Shown here: positions 57,604 through 64,000 of the stretch, piece by piece
Position numbering within the stretch: position 1 is the stretch's first letter
How the letters are laid out: each line of letters starts with the position of its first letter
Source: Alphaproteobacteria bacterium
GTDB lineage: Bacteria > Pseudomonadota > Alphaproteobacteria > UBA9655
Direction: 5' to 3'
DNA: 64,000 nucleotides
Assembly: GCA_013815465.1 (NCBI GenBank)
Contig: JACDGE010000003.1
Location: 23,547 to 87,546 of the forward strand
The notes under the pieces: generated by a model
Told to the model about the DNA's origin: nothing
The model's input: the letters and a program-made list of their open reading frames with translations, nothing else
The model's database searches: none
Program-made: the position numbers and the translations under genes

Positions 57604-59061
57604 CTATCCCAACTCATTTTCATTCGTATAAGTGGTCATTCCCCGAATTTGAGCGGCTTTTAGCTTTTCAAGACGCGCCTGTGCTTCTTGGACATCTTGC
57701 GGCGATGCGTTTTCTTGAAGAAATGGTAAGACCTCATTTTCGAGTTCTTGAATTTCTTTTGCAACATTGAACTTAGGGGCTGCAAAAGTTTTCACCACGG
57801 GCATGAGGGCATCCAGATTTTCTTCATTTTCATAGGCTTCTACACCAAATTTTTGAGCATTGATTAGCTTTTGAAGACGTTCCTCAGCACCCTTTTTTTC
57901 ATTAAATGAACCATATTGTGCGATCGTTGGCATATTCTGTTCGAGCTCAGAAATTTCCTTTGCTATATTGAATGTATGCGTTGCCTTCGTGCTTGTTGTT
58001 TTCGTTTCAATCACTGGAGTTTTAGGTTGCCCCATATTCATCTGAGCCATCATTGCGCTCAGTTGCCTTTTTTGCTCTTCCTCTGACAATCCTGACTCTG
58101 CCAGTATTGCTCGAAGGTAGTCAGGAGTTACTTCTACCTCAGTTACTTTCACCACCTTGTCTTTAGTTTCAATTTTTTCCTGTTTGTTATGGGTGATCGT
58201 TGTATTATTTGTGATTGGTTTCTTTTTTTCCTCTATAGGCGTTTTAGGTTGCCCCATATTCATCTGAGCCATCATTGCGCTCAGTTGCCTTTTTTGCTCT
58301 TCCTCTGACAATCCTGACTCTGCCAGCATTGCTCGAAGATAGTCAGGAGTTACTTCTACCTCAGTTGCTTTCACAACCTTTTCATTAGCTTCAATTTTCT
58401 CCTTTTTATTAGTGGTGAGCGTTGTATTATTTGTGATTGTTTTCTTTTCTTCCTCTATAGGCGTTTTAGGTTGCCCCATATTCATCTGAGCCATCATTGC
58501 GCTTAGTTGCCTTTTTTGCTCTTCCTCTGACAATCCTGACTCTGCCAGCATTGCTCGAAGGTAGTCAGGAGTTGCTTCTACCTCAGTTACTTTCACCACC
58601 TTGTCTTTAGCTTCAAATATGGACATTACATGGGTATCTAAGTCAGTCGGATATATCGCTTGTTGAGCATCAATAATTTTCTTAACCTCAGGATATCTTT
58701 GACATAGTGAGTCAATATGACTCTGCTTATCGAGAAGGATACCTTTTTTCCCTTCTACCTTTAGATCGTATTTGCTCATTAGCAAGTTAACAACCTTGGT
58801 GCCTCTCTGGTTCCATTTAGCTTTCTTTTGATTAAAAGATGTATCAATAGTGCTATTGGTTTTTTGTTCCAATAAGGTCCTAACGGCTACATTGCACCTC
58901 GTCTTGAGAAGCCTTAATTCCGTTGGACCGATTGCGTCCATCGATGAAATGTCTTTATTCCACCCAGCGAAGGCAGGTTGTAAAGGTTGGAGAGCAATGC
59001 CCGAGAGCGCGGCAGCTTTAACAACATTTAAACAAACAGTAGATATTTTATTTTTAAACAT
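57604..59061 (-). CDS. exported protein with three 74-residue repeats
   Basis: 485 residues. Signal peptide about 1-32 (LSGIALQPLQPAFA-GW). Residues 40-150 are a helical domain with a Cys pair. Residues about 154-350 contain two full 74-residue repeats and a partial third: each has TPDYLRAMLAESGLSEEEQ, KRQLSAMMAQMNMGQPKTP and a Thr/Asn/Lys-rich linker. The repeats are nearly identical in DNA (222-bp period). The C terminus holds two diverged copies of a helical unit (FNIAKEISELE, FNVAKEIQELE). AAGGAG precedes the ATG. No family is recognised. The helices look like protein-protein contacts. Confidence 0.68.
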   Translation of the reverse strand: MFKNKISTVCLNVVKAAALSGIALQPLQPAFAGWNKDISSMDAIGPTELRLLKTRCNVAVRTLLEQKTNSTIDTSFNQKKAKWNQRGTKVVNLLMSKYDLKVEGKKGILLDKQSHIDSLCQRYPEVKKIIDAQQAIYPTDLDTHVMSIFEAKDKVVKVTEVEATPDYLRAMLAESGLSEEEQKRQLSAMMAQMNMGQPKTPIEEEKKTITNNTTLTTNKKEKIEANEKVVKATEVEVTPDYLRAMLAESGLSEEEQKRQLSAMMAQMNMGQPKTPIEEKKKPITNNTTITHNKQEKIETKDKVVKVTEVEVTPDYLRAILAESGLSEEEQKRQLSAMMAQMNMGQPKTPVIETKTTSTKATHTFNIAKEISELEQNMPTIAQYGSFNEKKGAEERLQKLINAQKFGVEAYENEENLDALMPVVKTFAAPKFNVAKEIQELENEVLPFLQENASPQDVQEAQARLEKLKAAQIRGMTTYTNENELG

Positions 59062-59174
59062 ATAACACTCCTTTTAAAATATAACATAAAATTTTAGTTA
59101 ACACAGAATTATAAAATTCTATAAATACATAACATGTTAAACCGTCAAAGACAATAGCAATGTGTTAAATGTGC

Positions 59175-59203
59175 TTGACAATGCATACGAGGATAAGCTA
59201 TCT
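59175..59203 (+). promoter_or_regulatory. promoter of tRNA-Asp
   Basis: A consensus TTGACA (59175-59180) is followed after 17 bases by CTATCT (59198-59203), a weak -10 box, 18 bases before the tRNA 5' end. Confidence 0.45.
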
Positions 59204-59220
59204 CAAGAACACCTTCCTCT

Positions 59221-59297
<77 letters not shown>

Positions 59298-59327
59298 CTA
59301 AAATTTTCCTTTATGATGGCTATAGCC

Positions 59328-60806
59328 TTATTCCCCCTTCACCCGTAAACCTTCAAAAGCATGCCAAATTTTCTTATCTTGATCATATTCATCACCTACA
59401 AAGTGGATTTGGTGGTTTTCATCTTCAAAGACTGTAAAATAGGTAATAAAGACGGGAAGGGGCGCATTCAACTTAACATGCTTTGTATTTGAACCAGAGG
59501 TCTCCTTTTTAATGCGGGCAGCAGACCACACTTCCGGATCATTAAAGACAAAGGCTGCAAGTTTTTCAGGATCTTGCACACGTATACACCCATGACTATA
59601 AGCGCGGTTGGCCTTGTTAAAGAGTGATTGTTGAGGTGTTCCATGCAAGTAAATCCCGTAAGGGCTATCAATTGTAAAACGAATCTTACCTAACGAATTC
59701 TCTCGGCCTGGACTTTGAACAATTTTTCTCTCATTGATACGATAACCCTTTGCGGCATAGGCCCTAGGATTCGCTTCTATTTTTGGGAGTAAATCTCTTG
59801 CAATGCTGGCGGGAACATGCCAGGCAGGATTAAAAATGACTTCTGGCAGGAGGGCATTGAACACAGGCGTTTTCGTATGTTCTTTCCCCGTAATAATGCG
59901 CATGAAGAAAGCGGGCTTTCCTTCGTCCACAGCTTTTAAATAAAATCCTGGGATATTCACCTGAATATAACGAGCAGGGAGGGTGCTTGGATACCATCTT
60001 TGCCGTTCTAAATTGACAATAATTGAACGAATGCGGTCATCAACAGTCGTATTGAGGGCTGCAAGAGTAGAACTTCCTACTTTTCCATCCGGTTCAAGAC
60101 CGTGGAGTTTTTGATAATTTTTTACAGCTCCCTCTAGTTCTTCATCAAACACATCGCTTCCTTGTTCTTGCGACGGCAGTGCATCTTGAACGATGAGTTG
60201 GGCCCTTAAAGTTTGTACATGAGGCCCTTGGTCCCCCCTCTCAAGTTTTGTCCCTTTGGGGAGCTGTGGCCAGCCTCCTAGAGCTTGCTTTTGGCGATAG
60301 GAAGATAAAAGCGTTTTCAAGTGTTGATACTCAGGGGTAGTGGGAGCAAGTCCATGGATCCAGCCACATTGGTCGGGGATAGAAAGATACTTCTTTAAGT
60401 CTTCGGTTTCGTCAACGACTCCTTGTTTCAAATAAATCTCTTTTGCCGAAGCATGCAGGTTTAGACGTTCTCCTTTCATGTCAGAGATGTAATTGAGGGC
60501 ACCCAGCGTCAGAAGTTCATCTACCTCCTTTGAACCTTCTGGAGAGGTTAAATCGGCCTTTTGAAGAGCTTCGATAATTGGCGTATAGTTCTCTTGCCAT
60601 AAACCATCCTGATCAACATGAGAAAGAGTGTCCAAAAGGGTCTTCCCACAAAGGGTCCATTGCCCATCTTTAGTCCAAATCAGTTGTCCCTGCAGGTAAT
60701 CATAAACTTCTTGTACCCGTTTATCCTGACTTGGGTCGGGTAGGGCTTGAGCATAATGCATAGATAAGCCTGCAAGCATCATTAAAAGACAGATTTTCCT
60801 TATCAT
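59328..60806 (-). CDS. L,D-transpeptidase with peptidoglycan-binding domain
   Basis: YcbB/LdtD-like enzyme making 3-3 cross-links or anchoring proteins to peptidoglycan. 492 residues: signal peptide (MIRKICLLMMLAGLSMHYAQA), a scaffold domain, a PG-binding domain (GDQGPHVQTLRAQL, then VKNYQKLHGLEPDGKVGSST), and a YkuD domain with HGTPQQSLF and the catalytic SHGCIRVQDPEKLA. The ATG at 60806 with AAAGGAGA upstream is preferred to a frame that extends 53 codons further. It faces tRNA-Asp convergently and is divergent from rpsT. Confidence 0.93.
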   Translation of the reverse strand: MIRKICLLMMLAGLSMHYAQALPDPSQDKRVQEVYDYLQGQLIWTKDGQWTLCGKTLLDTLSHVDQDGLWQENYTPIIEALQKADLTSPEGSKEVDELLTLGALNYISDMKGERLNLHASAKEIYLKQGVVDETEDLKKYLSIPDQCGWIHGLAPTTPEYQHLKTLLSSYRQKQALGGWPQLPKGTKLERGDQGPHVQTLRAQLIVQDALPSQEQGSDVFDEELEGAVKNYQKLHGLEPDGKVGSSTLAALNTTVDDRIRSIIVNLERQRWYPSTLPARYIQVNIPGFYLKAVDEGKPAFFMRIITGKEHTKTPVFNALLPEVIFNPAWHVPASIARDLLPKIEANPRAYAAKGYRINERKIVQSPGRENSLGKIRFTIDSPYGIYLHGTPQQSLFNKANRAYSHGCIRVQDPEKLAAFVFNDPEVWSAARIKKETSGSNTKHVKLNAPLPVFITYFTVFEDENHQIHFVGDEYDQDKKIWHAFEGLRVKGE

Positions 60807-60903
60807 TTTTTTTCTCCTTTTAGAGCAAGGCTCCTGTTGACGATCTTGCAAGAGTAAGCTATAAGTTTTCTTCAGATCTTGATTAAAATAAGTAAGGACT
60901 AGT

Positions 60904-61167
60904 ATGGCACAACATAGCTCAGCATTGAAGCGGATTCGAAGGGATGCAAAACAAACCTTTCTCAATCATTCACGGATTTCTCGTATTCGGACTTTTATTA
61001 AAAAAGTAGAATTAGCAATAGATTCAGGCGATAAGGCAGTGGCGCAACAGGCTCTTCATTCGGCTCAACCTGAAATCATGCGAGGCGTGACAAAAGGGGT
61101 TTTGCACCACAAAACGGCAGCTCGCAGAATGTCTCGACTTAATGCCCGTGTTGCAAAGCTTGCATAG
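60904..61167 (+). CDS. rpsT: 30S ribosomal protein S20
   Basis: 87 residues: [58 protein letters not shown]20 binds 16S rRNA early in 30S assembly. AAGGA lies six bases before the ATG. Location just upstream of dnaA is characteristic of many alphaproteobacteria. Confidence 0.97.
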   Translation: MAQHSSALKRIRRDAKQTFLNHSRISRIRTFIKKVELAIDSGDKAVAQQALHSAQPEIMRGVTKGVLHHKTAARRMSRLNARVAKLA

Positions 61168-61180
61168 ATAAGCCCGAGTC

Positions 61181-61208
61181 TTTCATTTTACGAATAATCA
61201 CGTATAAT
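61181..61208 (+). promoter_or_regulatory. promoter upstream of dnaA
   Basis: A consensus TATAAT (61203-61208) lies 65 bases before the dnaA start, with a weak TTTCAT (61181-61186) 16 bases upstream. No DnaA box (TTATCCACA type) could be found in the 105-base rpsT-dnaA gap. Confidence 0.4.
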
Positions 61209-61272
61209 TTTTACGTGTCTATAAAAATATCGAATTTAACAACTTTTAGATAAGCAAGGAATGGGTTTGTGA

Positions 61273-62613
61273 ATGGCATATTCAGCAGCAAAAACTGACC
61301 TTGATGATCTATGGAAGCGTACGCAGATGCGTCTTCTTGATGAATATGGAGAGGGGACTTACGCAAGTTGGTTAAAGCCTCTGGCCATTATAGATCAGCA
61401 AGAAGATTGCTTAAGACTTGCTGCTCCGAATGCGTTTATGCGCGAATGGATTAATAATAATTATGCTGCAAAAATAAAAACCATTCTTCAATCAGAAAAT
61501 AATGATATTCAAAGATTAGAAATTAGCGTCAATTCAAATGATAGTGACATGGCTCGCTCCTCTGAAGTCCTTCTGGATATGCCAGAAGTTAGCTCAAATC
61601 TTGATCCACGCTTTACGTTTGATAACTTTGTTGTTGGAAAACCGAATGAGCTCGCTCATGCAGCTGCACGTAAGGTGGCGGAATCAGAAACAGTTGCTAC
61701 TTTTAATCCTTTGTTTTTGTACGGTGGTGTTGGGCTTGGGAAAACTCATCTTATGCATGCGATTGCCTGGCACATAAAAAACAATCATCCTAATCGCAAA
61801 GTTATTTATCTTTCAGCAGAAAAATTCATGTATCAGTTTATCCGTGCCTTGCGTTTTAAGGATACGGTGGCTTTTAAAGAACAATTCCGTTCCGTTGATG
61901 TCTTAATGATAGATGATGTTCAGTTTATTAGTGGGAAAGATTCAACACAAGAAGAGTTTTTCCATACATTTAATGCGCTCGTCGACCAAAATCGCCAAAT
62001 CATTGTTTCTGCTGACAAATCCCCCTCAGACTTAGAGGGTATGGAAGACCGTCTCAAATCCCGGCTTGGGTGGGGTTTGGTAGCGGATATTCATCCCACG
62101 ACTTATGAATTGCGCCTCGGGATCCTTCAGGCGAAAGCTGAGCAAATGGAAACTGTTGTTTCCCCCAAAGTTCTTGAATTCTTGGCCCATAAAATCTCTT
62201 CTAACATTAGAGAATTGGAAGGGGCCCTCACGAGAGTTGTGGCTCACTCGACCCTTGTAGGACGTGAGATTACGCTTGATACAACCCAAGAAGTGTTGAG
62301 AGATTTACTAAGAGCCAATGATAGACGGGTCAGTATTGATGAGATCCAAAAAAAGGTTGCTGAATATTTTAGCGTGCGGGTGTCTGATATGCATTCTCCT
62401 CGGAGAGCACGGACTGTCGCTCGGCCTCGACAGGTCGCTATGTACTTATCTAAGCAGCTAACACCTCGTTCTTTGCCAGAAATTGGACGAAAATTTGGGG
62501 GTCGAGATCATACGACTGTCTTACATGCGGTAAAAAAAATTGAAGAACTCATGGTAGAAGAAAAAAGCATGTGCGAAGATATAGAATTACTTCGCCGGAT
62601 GTTGGAGAATTAA
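61273..62613 (+). CDS. dnaA: chromosomal replication initiator DnaA
   Basis: 446 residues in four domains. Domain I is [11 protein letters not shown] and so on. The AAA+ domain has Walker [10 protein letters not shown], Walker B MIDDVQF, sensor [10 protein letters not shown] and the Arg-rich [10 protein letters not shown]. The C-terminal DNA-binding domain has [20 protein letters not shown] and [18 protein letters not shown] 61273 overlaps the end of a 3-codon ORF (ATGGGTTTGTGAATG). dnaN starts three bases after the stop, so they form an operon. Whether the replication origin is near is not shown; in alphaproteobacteria it often is not. Confidence 0.98.
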   Translation: MAYSAAKTDLDDLWKRTQMRLLDEYGEGTYASWLKPLAIIDQQEDCLRLAAPNAFMREWINNNYAAKIKTILQSENNDIQRLEISVNSNDSDMARSSEVLLDMPEVSSNLDPRFTFDNFVVGKPNELAHAAARKVAESETVATFNPLFLYGGVGLGKTHLMHAIAWHIKNNHPNRKVIYLSAEKFMYQFIRALRFKDTVAFKEQFRSVDVLMIDDVQFISGKDSTQEEFFHTFNALVDQNRQIIVSADKSPSDLEGMEDRLKSRLGWGLVADIHPTTYELRLGILQAKAEQMETVVSPKVLEFLAHKISSNIRELEGALTRVVAHSTLVGREITLDTTQEVLRDLLRANDRRVSIDEIQKKVAEYFSVRVSDMHSPRRARTVARPRQVAMYLSKQLTPRSLPEIGRKFGGRDHTTVLHAVKKIEELMVEEKSMCEDIELLRRMLEN

Positions 62614-62616
62614 ATA

Positions 62617-63738
62617 ATGCAAGAAGCCTTACACATTGTACTAGAAAAAACCCATCTTATGAAAGCCTTGTCTCATTGCCAAGGCGTGGTAGAGCGGCGG
62701 AATACGGTTCCTATTCTTGGTCATGTCCTTTTAGAAGCGCAAGGCAACACCTTAAAAATTACCGCAACAGATCTGGAAATTTCTTATATTGAAACCTTGC
62801 CCGCCCATATAAAAGCACCGGGCAGCACGACCGTTTCGGCACACCTTCTGTTTGAAGTTGTGAGAAAACTTCGAGAAGGATCTGAAATTGAATTAAAAAT
62901 ATCTGAAAATGGGGATTTTTTACATTTAAATTCTGGCAAGTCAACTTATAATTTTGCCTGTTTGCCTATTGTAGATTTTCCTGTTATGACAACAGAAGAC
63001 CTTCCCTGTACCTTTAAAATCCATGCTGCAGAGCTCTCTCGTCTTATTGATAAAACTCGTTTTTCGATGTCTACGGAGGAAACCCGTTATTATCTGAATG
63101 GAATCTTTTTTCATAAAACCGAGGATGGGTTTTTAAGAGCTGTTGCAACGGATGGGTTGCGTCTTGCTCAAGCACAGATGGAGCTACCTGCGAACACGCC
63201 AAATTTACCAGAGGTTATTATCTCGCGCAAAACCATCCATGAAATTCGTAAATTAATTGATGAGGTACCGGAAGAGGTCACTATTTCTTTGTCAGAGAAC
63301 CAAGTACGGTTTGTTGTGGGATCATCTATTCTTGTCTCTCGCTTGATTGAAGGTAAGTTTCCTGATTATGAAAAAGTGATTCCCTTGGACAATAATAAAA
63401 CGTTGGAAGTTGATGTTAAAGCCTTTGCAGAGGCCATCGACCGTATTTCCATTATGTCGACCGATAAGCTCCGTCCTGTGAAGATACGCGTTGATAGATC
63501 GGCCATGGCAATCTCTGCTCGTAGTACGGATACAGGTAATGCGATCGAAGAACTTGAGGTTAAGTATACAGGAGAAACAGCGGATTTTGGGTTTAATGCG
63601 CGATATATCCTGGATGTGACGCAACAAATTTCAAGTGAATTCCTCCATCTCTTCATTGGGGAAGAAGATCAAGCTATTATTGTAAAAGATGGAGTTGATA
63701 CTTCGGCTTTGTATGTTTTGATGCCGATGCGGGTATAG
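62617..63738 (+). CDS. dnaN: DNA polymerase III sliding clamp beta subunit
   Basis: 373-residue ring subunit giving processivity to DNA polymerase III. Landmarks: VVERRNTVPILGHVLLEAQG, LEISYIETLPAHIKAPGS, TRYYLNGIFFHKTE, LRAVATDGLRLA, SRLIEGKFPDYEKVIP and the C-terminal PMRV (canonical MPMR-like motif). Three clamp repeats are present. Coupled to dnaA. No recF follows within the window; the end holds only non-coding DNA. Confidence 0.98.
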   Translation: MQEALHIVLEKTHLMKALSHCQGVVERRNTVPILGHVLLEAQGNTLKITATDLEISYIETLPAHIKAPGSTTVSAHLLFEVVRKLREGSEIELKISENGDFLHLNSGKSTYNFACLPIVDFPVMTTEDLPCTFKIHAAELSRLIDKTRFSMSTEETRYYLNGIFFHKTEDGFLRAVATDGLRLAQAQMELPANTPNLPEVIISRKTIHEIRKLIDEVPEEVTISLSENQVRFVVGSSILVSRLIEGKFPDYEKVIPLDNNKTLEVDVKAFAEAIDRISIMSTDKLRPVKIRVDRSAMAISARSTDTGNAIEELEVKYTGETADFGFNARYILDVTQQISSEFLHLFIGEEDQAIIVKDGVDTSALYVLMPMRV

Positions 63739-63888
63739 GTGAAATTGTACGGCAAGCGATTGAATGTAAGCAAATTATCAGGAACTCTTTCCATTCTAAG
63801 GCCTTAATTGCTATGCATTTCAATGTATGAAATCGTCGTGATTGCATAGAAGCGTATGGTGAGTGAGTTCGGATTGTAAAAGTTCAAA

Positions 63889-63970
63889 GACAAGTGAGAC
63901 AAGTGAGACAAGTTGGATGAGCTGAGCGGGCCCCCAAATAGCGCCGTGAGCCGAGCTCATCTAACTTGTC
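63889..63970 (+). repeat. 9-bp tandem repeat and 17-bp inverted repeat
   Basis: GACAAGTGA occurs twice in tandem (63889-63906) and a third unit runs into the left arm GACAAGTTGGATGAGCT (63907-63923). The right arm (63954-63970) is its inverted copy with one mismatch. A GC-rich 30-base loop lies between, and no T run follows. The rest of 63739-64000 holds no gene that can be supported. Confidence 0.62.
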
Positions 63971-64000
63971 AGAAAAAGAAAAAGGCCTCTAAGATAGGAA

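Noticed and set aside
61168..61272. Replication origin upstream of dnaA
   Set aside because: No DnaA boxes or AT-rich unwinding repeats could be found here or in 63739-64000; alphaproteobacterial origins are often elsewhere.

Overview
The window reads as about 64 kb of chromosome from an AT-leaning alphaproteobacterium that probably lives inside, or in close contact with, a eukaryotic host. The housekeeping proteins (DnaA, DnaN, PNPase, PolA, LigA, ObgE, GlyQS, a PotFGHI-type transporter, BamD) look alphaproteobacterial. The mobile and accessory layer points to a host-associated lineage such as Holosporales or Paracaedibacter-like bacteria: an intimin-like surface protein, an exported F-box protein, an exported TcdA/TcdB-type glycosyltransferase, many small Cys-rich exported proteins, toxin-antitoxin genes, gene relics and dispersed palindromic repeats. 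The lineage is inferred from gene content; no rRNA is present to confirm it.

Layout. 0.1-5.6 kb: a 1325-residue inverse-autotransporter-like protein with tandem repeats, then an unrecognised exported protein. 5.9-9.4 kb: a PIF1-like helicase, a 600-base non-coding stretch with a terminator, and a phosphohexomutase. 9.4-11.7 kb: a cluster of tiny membrane or stress genes (two DUF3309, one frameshifted; a glycine-zipper stress protein) and decayed genes. 11.8-14.7 kb: two methyltransferases and the F-box protein. 14.8-20.8 kb: a leftward run aspC, truB, rpsO, pnp and a nitronate monooxygenase. 21-28.2 kb: an Rpn transposase relic, polA, smpB, slt and a cold-shock gene with a long leader. 28.5-36.5 kb: accessory genes (Cys-rich proteins, terC, bolA, CorC-like, Phd/VapC, ligA, an orphan HigA-like regulator). 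36.5-49.6 kb: mostly leftward core genes recN, bamD, cdd, glyQS, trpS, two tandem murJ, obgE, rpmA and rplU. 49.7-51.8 kb: the glycosyltransferase and a Cys-rich protein. 51.9-57.4 kb: rsfS, rlmH and a polyamine ABC transporter operon. 57.6-64 kb: an exported repeat protein, tRNA-Asp, an L,D-transpeptidase, rpsT, dnaA and dnaN.

Two repeat families not explained by genes stand out. One is a structured element of about 120-130 bp seen twice, between rsfS and rlmH and downstream of polA. The other is a 142-143 bp element bounded by inverted palindromic arms, seen three times. The strongest candidates for undescribed biology are the exported F-box protein, the exported glycosyltransferase, the family of small Cys-rich exported proteins with a shared leader, and the structured element that carries the rlmH ribosome-binding site. 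All functions are inferred by reading the sequence; no database search was run.
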